Below, one piece after another: positions 7,541-12,237 of a DNA stretch of 12,237 bases. The position numbers were made by a program, and so were the translations under genes. The stretch is from JASFEQ01 sp050124735. Lineage in GTDB: Bacteria; Desulfobacterota; DSM-4660; Desulfatiglandales; HGW-15. Numbering within the stretch: position 1 is the first letter of the stretch; the number at the start of each line of letters is the position of its first letter. The stretch is taken from positions 1 to 12,237 of the forward strand of contig JASFEQ010000096.1 of assembly GCA_050124735.1 (NCBI GenBank). The letters are read 5' to 3'. A model generated the notes under the pieces. The model was not told the DNA's origin. It saw only the letters and a program-made list of their open reading frames with translations, and made no database searches.

Positions 7541-7679
7541 GATCGCTTAAAAGTGGTTTGAAGAAGCTACCACGGATAGAAACAAGCCAGCTTTTTTCTA
7601 TCCGTGAAGCTTCCCAAGCACCTTGATTTAAGTCATCAAGGCCTCCCCGCACCAATGTGCGGGGAGCTTTTAAGCGATT
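7541..7679 (+). other. Branched inverted-repeat structure, copy 2 (candidate ncRNA)
   Basis: A closing stem pairs 7541-7553 with 7667-7679 (13 bp, one G-T). The two-part arm has GAAGCT 7563-7568 with AGCTTC 7608-7613 and a 12-bp stem 7571-7582 with 7595-7606 capped by the loop CAAGCCAGCTTT. A weaker outer helix 7553-7560 / 7615-7621 is possible. The middle hairpin is CCTTGAT 7621-7627 with ATCAAGG 7635-7641. The last hairpin is 7643-7652 with 7657-7666, loop CAAT. Compared with 6230-6369, the long-arm loop and the CARU loop are kept, while stem bases change in pairs (for example CTCGAT/ATCGAG becomes CTTGAT/ATCAAG). It lies between larA and the CCG gene, antisense to their strand. Confidence 0.55.
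7643..7670 (+). terminator. GC hairpin with short T-run
   Basis: CTCCCCGCAC (7643-7652) pairs perfectly with GTGCGGGGAG (7657-7666) around CAAT, followed by CTTTT. On the + strand it resembles an intrinsic terminator with a weak U-tract. Both flanking genes are on the minus strand, so if it acts as a terminator it belongs to a + strand RNA covering the branched structure. Confidence 0.4.
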
Positions 7680-7720
7680 CTTTAAGGCCATCTCAAATAA
7701 TATCTGTTAAATCTGCGTAA

Positions 7721-7759
7721 CCTGCCCGCCATCGCTCTCGCTCAGGCGAGGCGGGCGGG
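7721..7759. repeat. REP-like GC-rich palindrome, copy 2
   Basis: CCTGCCCGCC at 7721-7730 pairs with the GGCGAGGCGGGCGGG side ending at 7759. It matches the palindromes at 17-59 and, inverted, 11981-12020. The 7-bp word TCTGCGT occurs on both sides (7712-7718 and 7760-7766), as would a target-site duplication. It lies 20 bp past the larA stop and could act as a transcript-end hairpin for that gene. Confidence 0.75.
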
Positions 7760-7778
7760 TCTGCGTCCAAAATAAAAT

Positions 7779-9092
7779 TCAAGGGCTTTGACTAACTATA
7801 GGCAAAGTCATCAATGCGTGGGGTACTATCAGTACGTCCAGGTCGTTTCGGCCCATCTTTTCTGTTGCAATGTGGAAGGCTTGATCCATGCGCTCGGCAG
7901 GGATCATGTGCATTTGATGGACAAGGTCGGGTGTCTCTGAGCCGACGAAGATGACGTGGTTCTTTTCCATCACTTTTGCCATCACAAAGGCGCGCTGGGC
8001 ACCGGGAGGGTATCCTGTCCGACGCAGTTCCTCGATAAGAGCGGATATGTCGACAGCACCCCGCATCTCTTCCAAAAAGCGTTGTTCCCCCACACCTTCG
8101 CCAGCGCCTTCAGGGGTAGGGGCGGGGACAATGAGGACGCCTCCCTCTTTGACCACACTGGTGGGAGCAAAAAAGAGATAGCTGGCGGCTCGGCTCGCCT
8201 GGTATATATTCGCATCCTTTGGAAAACCAACCCCGGCTACCGCCACGTCGTACTGGTGAGGAACAGGGACCTCGTACAACTCCCTTGCCGCCTTGACCAG
8301 CCTGGTAAAGGTGGCTTCTGGCTCGCCAGCAAGAATGGCAACCGGTCGCTTTTGCTCGTCCTGTACCACGTTGACAATGAAGCGAAGTCCCGCGCGTCGA
8401 GCCGCTTCGGTGACCGCTTCATGGAAAGGGTTTCCTTTGATCTTCCCAAGACGCGTGCCCGGGTGGTCAACCATGTGATGACCGTGCGTGTAGGCGATCA
8501 TGGGTTCGCCTGCCGCACCAATGGCCACGGTCTTTCGGCCTCCAGAATAACCGGCGTACTGATGGGGCTCCACAATGCCTGTGGCAACGACCAAATCGGC
8601 CTCGTAGACGAATCTGTTCACCGAGAGGGGGATCCCGCCTTCGGTGGTGCCCAAATCCGCCAACCCTGATCGGTTCTGAGGCTCATGGTCAAAAACGCGG
8701 TAACGGTCTAAAACCTCTGGGCCCAGCTTGAGGCGCTTCTCCTCAGTTGTGCTCGGTCGGTGCAGGCCAGTCCCGCAAAGCAGGGTGACATGATCGTCAC
8801 GAACACCAGCCGCTCTCAACTCCCTCAGAATAGGGGGCACAAAAAAATGGTCTGGGCTGGAGCGGGTGATGTCGGTAAATACGATGCAGACCGTATCATG
8901 AGGGCTGACCAGTTCCCTTAGAGGTGGGGAATTGACAGGATTGGCCAACGCGTCAACAGTGGCCCTCTCCACATCGGGCAACGGCTCAGCATGGCGCGAT
9001 TCGATGAGCGTACCGCGCATACTGGGTGGCAATTCAAACTCCAGAGAGCCTTTGCCAAAAGGAACGCTATATGTGTTTTCGTGTCTACCCAT
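7779..9092 (-). CDS. larA: LarA-family nickel-dependent 2-hydroxyacid racemase
   Basis: This 437-residue protein belongs to the lactate racemase (LarA, DUF2088) family, which uses the nickel-pincer nucleotide (NPN) cofactor to interconvert D- and L-lactate or related 2-hydroxyacids. The key residues known from Lactiplantibacillus plantarum LarA appear with matching spacing: R77 (DITRSSP, for R75), H111 (GTGLHRP, for H108), H177 (EPHQYAG, for H174), K187 (SGGRK, the NPN-attaching K184) and H203 (THGHH, for H200). The start ATG 9092 fits the usual family N-terminus (YSVPFGKGSLEFELPP), although no good ribosome site precedes it. larB, larC and larE, which build the cofactor, are not in the window. 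It sits between a GlcD-type oxidase and a CCG protein, which supports lactate or another 2-hydroxyacid as substrate. The family also includes malate racemases and sugar-acid epimerases, so the exact substrate is open. Confidence 0.88.
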   Translation of the reverse strand: MGRHENTYSVPFGKGSLEFELPPSMRGTLIESRHAEPLPDVERATVDALANPVNSPPLRELVSPHDTVCIVFTDITRSSPDHFFVPPILRELRAAGVRDDHVTLLCGTGLHRPSTTEEKRLKLGPEVLDRYRVFDHEPQNRSGLADLGTTEGGIPLSVNRFVYEADLVVATGIVEPHQYAGYSGGRKTVAIGAAGEPMIAYTHGHHMVDHPGTRLGKIKGNPFHEAVTEAARRAGLRFIVNVVQDEQKRPVAILAGEPEATFTRLVKAARELYEVPVPHQYDVAVAGVGFPKDANIYQASRAASYLFFAPTSVVKEGGVLIVPAPTPEGAGEGVGEQRFLEEMRGAVDISALIEELRRTGYPPGAQRAFVMAKVMEKNHVIFVGSETPDLVHQMHMIPAERMDQAFHIATEKMGRNDLDVLIVPHALMTLPIVSQSP

Positions 9093-9239
9093 TTGTACTG
9101 AAAAGAAGGCTTCTCACAGAGGACACTAAGACCTGAGTCAAACGACCGTCCTTGCGGGCTTAAGGAGCGTCCCTGAATCTTCGGGACTTGAGGATCGTCC
9201 ATCAGGTACTGACTTGAGGCGAATCGGAAATGAAATCCT

Positions 9240-9303
9240 CCTCGAGTGAAACGCGCCTCGAGCGAAGCGGTCCTCAAATGAAATGCTCCTTGAGCATAAT
9301 TGA
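9240..9303. repeat. Degenerate 16-bp tandem repeat, four units
   Basis: Four 16-bp units begin with CCTCGAG, CCTCGAG, CCTCAAA and CCTTGAG at 9240, 9256, 9272 and 9288, most continuing with TGAAA or CGAAG. Less regular relatives of the same words occur back to about 9130. They fill the 223-bp gap between the oxidase stop and the racemase start, where the racemase leader or promoter should be. A minus-strand frame is open through part of the gap but reads as repeat-derived sequence. Confidence 0.5.
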
Positions 9304-9315
9304 GGCAGATTGCAA

Positions 9316-10695
9316 TCAGCCGTCCAGGTTCATTTTGCCCGGATTCAGGATATTGTTTGGATCGAATAGCCTCTTAAGGGAACGCATGAGGTCCATGGCA
9401 ACCTGATCGTGTTCCAGGTGCATGTAAGGGGCCTTTGCCAGCCCAATACCATGTTCACCCGTGAGCGTACCACCCAGGTCACAAGTGAGTTTAAAGATCT
9501 CGTCCACCGCGCTTGCCACGCCCTTGACCTCGTCTGGTTTCGAACGATCATAGAGGATCTTTGGGTGGAGATTTCCGTCTCCTGCATGGCCGAAAATAAC
9601 GAAGGGTAACCCATAATTTTTAACAATCGCTGAGATACCCGTCAGGAGATCGGGCAACTTAGACATGGGGACAGTCACATCCTCTGACACACTGTTGGTC
9701 CCGATGTTGGAGGCTGCGCTGCCCACCGATTTCCGAGCACGCCACAATTCCTCCGCTTTCTCGGCAGAGTCGGCTTTCTGGATATGGGTAGCGTTGTTTT
9801 TCTTGAAGACCTCGATGACCTTTGTCATTTGGTATGAGGCTTCGGCTTGGGTGTAGCCGTCGGTCTCCACCAGGATTATGGCCGCCACATCAGGGAGATC
9901 AAAACTGGTCTGTTCCCGCAGGACCTTGACGGCATTGTCATCAAGCACTTCGAGGACGCTCGGGATAATTCCGGAGTGCATGATGTCTGTGACGGCCTGA
10001 CCCGCGTCCCTGAGACTAGAAAAATAGGCGAGACCTGTATTAAAGGTCTGGGGTTTTGGGTTCAGTTTTAACGTAATCTCAGTTACCACCCCGAGGGTCC
10101 CCTCTGACCCCACAAAAAGCCTTGTCAAATCGTAGCCAGAAACCGATTTCATACAGTTTGACCCGGTCCGCATGATTCGGCCATCCGGCAGAACCACCTC
10201 CAGCCCCATCACGTAGTCCCTGGTCACACCGTATTTGGCTCCTCTGATGCCACCCGCATTGGTGGCCACATTCCCACCGAGGGTGCAGGCCTTGCCGCTG
10301 GCCGGATCCGGCGGAAAGAAAAATCCATGAGGTGCCAAGGCCCTTTCAAGATCCGCATAGACCACGCCGGGCTGCACCACGGCGAGTCGATCCGCTATGC
10401 GGATGTCAAGGATATTGTTCATCCGGCACATGTCCAAGATGATGCCGCCCCGGGCAGGAATGACCCCGCCAGCCAGGCCCGTACCGGCTCCTCGAGCGAT
10501 GACCGGAAAACGGTGTTTGTTGGCCAGGATTAAGACATTGGACACCTGATCCGCGCTGCTGGGCCACAAAGCGGCATCAGGACGATGGTCGTGATCAGAG
10601 GCGTCGTAGGAATATGAGACCATATCGATCAGATGATCGGTGAAATCATTCTCGCCCACAATATCAATCAATGCCTGCTTGATCTCGTTGTCCAA
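9316..10695 (-). CDS. FAD-linked oxidase, GlcD / D-lactate dehydrogenase type
   Basis: This 459-residue flavoprotein belongs to the vanillyl-alcohol-oxidase/PCMH superfamily that includes GlcD and bacterial D-lactate dehydrogenases; these oxidise a D-2-hydroxyacid to the 2-oxoacid and pass electrons on through FAD. The PCMH FAD-binding domain (about 39-217) shows RGAGTGLAGG at 68-77 and GSEGTLGVVTE near 200. The C-terminal FAD-oxidase domain shows HAGDGNLHP at 370-378 and GEHGIG at 413-418, both typical of the active site. It ends with the family-typical NPGKM. The start is TTG 10695, chosen because GAGGAG lies 6 nt upstream and no ATG or GTG exists between it and the upstream in-frame stop; the first internal ATG would remove 24 residues. 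The next gene on the strand is the LarA racemase, suggesting a lactate or similar pathway. Glycolate is an alternative substrate. Confidence 0.9.
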   Translation of the reverse strand: MDNEIKQALIDIVGENDFTDHLIDMVSYSYDASDHDHRPDAALWPSSADQVSNVLILANKHRFPVIARGAGTGLAGGVIPARGGIILDMCRMNNILDIRIADRLAVVQPGVVYADLERALAPHGFFFPPDPASGKACTLGGNVATNAGGIRGAKYGVTRDYVMGLEVVLPDGRIMRTGSNCMKSVSGYDLTRLFVGSEGTLGVVTEITLKLNPKPQTFNTGLAYFSSLRDAGQAVTDIMHSGIIPSVLEVLDDNAVKVLREQTSFDLPDVAAIILVETDGYTQAEASYQMTKVIEVFKKNNATHIQKADSAEKAEELWRARKSVGSAASNIGTNSVSEDVTVPMSKLPDLLTGISAIVKNYGLPFVIFGHAGDGNLHPKILYDRSKPDEVKGVASAVDEIFKLTCDLGGTLTGEHGIGLAKAPYMHLEHDQVAMDLMRSLKRLFDPNNILNPGKMNLDG

Positions 10696-10701
10696 CGTGT
10701 A

Positions 10702-10707
10702 CTCCTC
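10702..10707 (-). promoter_or_regulatory. Shine-Dalgarno site supporting a TTG start
   Basis: On the minus strand GAGGAG stands 6 nt before TTG 10695. This strong site is the main reason to accept TTG as the start of the FAD-linked oxidase. Confidence 0.75.
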
Positions 10708-10767
10708 TAAGAATGTGTAATTTCTAAGACCTTCCTGCTAAGTCTGGTGGTACTTTTTTTAAGATAA

Positions 10768-10784
10768 GGCCTTTCGAAAAGGCC
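10768..10784 (-). terminator. Hairpin between thiF-like gene and oxidase
   Basis: GGCCTTT (10768-10774) pairs with AAAGGCC (10778-10784) around CGA. It lies downstream of the ThiF-like gene on the minus strand and about 70 bp before the oxidase start. The following bases on that strand are only moderately T-rich, so termination would be weak. The rest of the 264-bp gap shows nothing clear. Confidence 0.3.
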
Positions 10785-10959
10785 CGCAGCCTCATTTTTT
10801 GAGCCCCTAAGGGCCCGAATTCTTTAGTTTCTGGCTGACTCCGGTAACCCGGTTGGTCTTCTGAAAGGTTTTGAGGTGGTCTATTCAAATAGAATCCCAT
10901 AAGGTGAGGAAAAAATCAACTGATGGGCCTTGTGCTTAGCGGAGTGGTACAATCGGGGT

Positions 10960-11844
10960 TCAAGCATCGCCTTTTTGAAAGGAAAACTCACTCACTTGGC
11001 CGCCTTCCAAATCCACATGCAGCATAATATTTCTAAAAAGCTTCCCCCGCTTGAGAATGATCTTTACCACCTCCATGGCCTGGAGGTTGGCAATAAAGGA
11101 AGGGGTCAAAACCGGAACGCCCAGTATCGCTTCTGGCCTTTTCGTGTCATCCACTTTCACCTGTTCGCTTCCGTAAAGGTTTTTGAGGCCTGGATCTTCG
11201 GGGAAAATGGTCATCATCCTGCCCTCAAAGCCAGCCACCGCACCATGGACCAATGGGATCTTCAATGCCTTGGCCGCTCTTTCCAAGGCAAATCGTGTGG
11301 GCACATTGTCCAAGGCATCCACAACCACGTCCGAACGGTCCAATATCTCGCGAGCATTTGAGGCATCTATCTTTGCCTGGTGAGGTGTAACTTCTACGCC
11401 TGGATTGATGGAACGCACCGCGGCAACGGCCTGTTCCGATTTGGGTCTTCCTATGGATTCTCTGTGGGAAAGTGCCTGGCGATTCAGATTGGTTTCATCA
11501 AAAAGATCATGATCCACCACAACCAGGTGCCCAATACCGACCCTGGCCAGCAACAAAATGACCTGACCGCCCAGGCCGCCCGCACCAACCACCGCGACGC
11601 GAGACGCTGCCAGTTTGAGTTGCTCCTCAACAGATATCGCTTCTCTGTTGCGTACATATCGGTAGGGAACAATCCCGAGAGTCAGGGCTTCTGTGTACAC
11701 GTCATGAACCGTATGGCCCAATTCAGTCGCTGTTTTCTTGGCCTGATCGTCTTCAAGGACTTGGACCTGGCGAGCCGCGTTGTCTGTGATTTTCATGGCC
11801 CTTTTCTTGATCAGTTCCTGGTATTCGGTCTGTGCCTTCTTCAT
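10960..11844 (-). CDS. ThiF/MoeB/HesA-family adenylyltransferase, cysteine-free
   Basis: This 294-residue protein has the E1-like ThiF/MoeB Rossmann fold that adenylates the C-terminus of ubiquitin-like sulfur carriers such as ThiS or MoaD. The ATP site is clear: GAGGLG at 87-92, D111-x-D113 at the end of the second strand, and the ETNLNRQ motif at 117-123, followed by DALDNVPTRF. The segment before the Rossmann motif (RYVRNREAISVEEQLKL) matches the usual family lead-in, but about 60 further residues precede it. The protein contains no cysteine, so it lacks both the zinc-binding CxxC pairs and the catalytic cysteine of many MoeB/ThiF/Uba members. It could thus only adenylate or act on another partner. 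The start ATG 11844 has GGGAG 5 nt upstream. No sulfur-carrier gene is visible; the gene upstream on this strand is outside the window. Confidence 0.83.
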   Translation of the reverse strand: MKKAQTEYQELIKKRAMKITDNAARQVQVLEDDQAKKTATELGHTVHDVYTEALTLGIVPYRYVRNREAISVEEQLKLAASRVAVVGAGGLGGQVILLLARVGIGHLVVVDHDLFDETNLNRQALSHRESIGRPKSEQAVAAVRSINPGVEVTPHQAKIDASNAREILDRSDVVVDALDNVPTRFALERAAKALKIPLVHGAVAGFEGRMMTIFPEDPGLKNLYGSEQVKVDDTKRPEAILGVPVLTPSFIANLQAMEVVKIILKRGKLFRNIMLHVDLEGGQVSEFSFQKGDA

Positions 11845-11879
11845 GTTGGCTCCCTTTTACGACTATATGCCAGAATCCC

Positions 11880-12092
11880 CCGCCTTTTAAGGCGGAGATG
11901 AATGGCATCCTTTTAAATTCCCCTCCCTCGATGGGAGGGGATAAAGGGGAGGGTGAGACCTCTAGGCTTTTCACCCCCACCCCGCCCGCCTCGCCTGAGC
12001 GGCTCGCGATGGCGTGCAGGCTCAATCCTCCCCCGTCAAGGGGGATGAGGTTGTCTAGACAAGTTTCAGATGCCCCGCGCTTCAACGCGGGG
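11880..12092. repeat. Cluster of palindromes upstream of the ThiF-like gene
   Basis: Several perfect inverted repeats follow one another: CCGCCTTTTAAGGCGG (11880-11895), CCCCTCCC/GGGAGGGG around TCGAT (11920-11940), the REP-like unit (11981-12020), CCCCC/GGGGG around GTCAA (12030-12044), TTGTCTAGACAA (12051-12062) and CCCCGCG/CGCGGGG around CTTCAA (12073-12092). The first begins 35 bp upstream of the ThiF-like start, so some would lie in its leader or promoter. No coding sequence is credible here despite open frames on both strands. Confidence 0.7.
11981..12020. repeat. REP-like GC-rich palindrome, copy 3 (inverted)
   Basis: Read on the minus strand this matches the palindromes at 17-59 and 7721-7759, sharing CGCCATCG and CAGGCGAGGCGGGCGGG; the inner segment (GCGAGCCG) differs most. 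It lies between CACCCCCACCC on one side and CTCAATCCTCCCCC on the other, a pair that looks like one interrupted repeat, so this unit may have inserted into it. Confidence 0.7.
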
Positions 12093-12162
12093 AGTTTCAC
12101 TATTGTTATTTCTTAAAACCGGAAGGCACTCTACCGGAAAAAAGAAAAGACGTCAAAGTCAT

Positions 12163-12199
12163 GACCCGTACTATGATTTATTAGGAGGAAGTACGGGTC
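12163..12199 (+). promoter_or_regulatory. Stem-loop holding a Shine-Dalgarno site in its loop
   Basis: GACCCGTACT (12163-12172) pairs perfectly with AGTACGGGTC (12190-12199). The 17-nt loop contains AGGAGG (12183-12188), the strongest ribosome-binding sequence in the region. It stands just before a possible start at GTG 12201 or ATG 12211. It could be a translational switch, a protein-binding site, or another intergenic palindrome. Confidence 0.45.
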
Positions 12200-12200
12200 G

Positions 12201-12237
12201 GTGAACAGAGATGAATGGGACGAAGCCGGATTTTCTG
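12201..12237 (+). CDS. Possible 5' end of a gene cut by the window edge
   Basis: GTG 12201 opens a frame reading MNRDEWDEAGFS to the window end, with AGGAGG 12 nt upstream. An alternative is ATG 12211 in another frame (MNGTKPDFL), which is farther from that site. Only 12 codons are visible, so no family can be named. If real, it is divergent from the ThiF-like gene. Confidence 0.3.
   Translation, partial: MNRDEWDEAGFS

Noticed and set aside
7376..7679. CRISPR array or integron attC sites as explanation for the inverted repeats
   Set aside because: There are no evenly spaced identical repeats with unique spacers, no cas genes, and the folds have several arms instead of the single long hairpin of attC; no integrase or cassette genes are nearby.
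7956..8669. Long + strand open frame opposite larA
   Set aside because: It lies wholly within a minus-strand gene with matching active-site residues; its protein has no recognisable domain and it is a GC-rich antisense shadow.
10937..10965. tRNA-like words (GCGGAGTGGTAC and GGTTCAA) resembling D- and T-arms
   Set aside because: No acceptor stem, anticodon arm or closing T-stem pairs around them, and the second word overlaps the stop codon of the ThiF-like gene.

Overview
The window looks like a chromosomal segment from an anaerobic Gram-negative bacterium. The best guess is a sulfate-reducing Desulfobacterota (Desulfobacterales-like) genome. This rests on a two-component RND efflux system with a periplasmic adaptor (so a Gram-negative envelope), a nickel-pincer LarA racemase near a GlcD-type FAD oxidase and a CCG-domain redox protein (typical of anaerobic lactate / 2-hydroxyacid use), and intergenic DNA full of short palindromes and low-complexity words. 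No rRNA, tRNA or taxonomic marker is present, so the assignment is an inference.

Layout. 1-801 is non-coding, repeat-rich DNA: a REP-like palindrome, heptamer repeats, one copy of a 143-bp MITE-like element and degenerate CCAAAT-type words. 802-1455 (+) is a YhhN/TMEM86-family membrane protein. A second copy of the 143-bp element (1584-1726) lies just before a two-gene efflux operon: periplasmic adaptor (1802-2881, +) and RND permease (2987-6121, +). From 6471 to 11844 all genes are on the minus strand, in transcription order: a cysteine-free ThiF/MoeB-fold protein (11844-10960), a GlcD-type FAD-linked oxidase with a TTG start (10695-9316), a LarA-family racemase (9092-7779) and a CCG-domain Fe-S/disulfide-reductase-like protein (7259-6471). 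The right end carries a cluster of palindromes and perhaps the first codons of a divergent + strand gene at 12201.

How the genes fit together. LarA can interconvert the two enantiomers of lactate or a related 2-hydroxyacid, the GlcD-type flavoprotein can oxidise the D-form to the 2-oxoacid, and the CCG protein is a plausible electron-transfer partner. The gaps between these genes are large (about 220-520 bp), so they are neighbours of shared theme rather than a proven tight operon. The RND pair is a separate export module with no outer-membrane channel gene in the window.

The most interesting signal is non-coding. Two stretches of almost equal length (6230-6369 and 7541-7679) differ in most of their stem sequences yet fold by eye into the same multi-arm structure: a closing stem, a long two-part arm with a nearly identical 12-nt loop, a middle hairpin, and a GC-rich hairpin with a CARU loop followed by a T-run. 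This is covariation visible within one window and suggests a structured RNA or a mobile DNA element family. A third branched structure of similar size (7376-7515) lies next to the second copy. I cannot match these to a named family.
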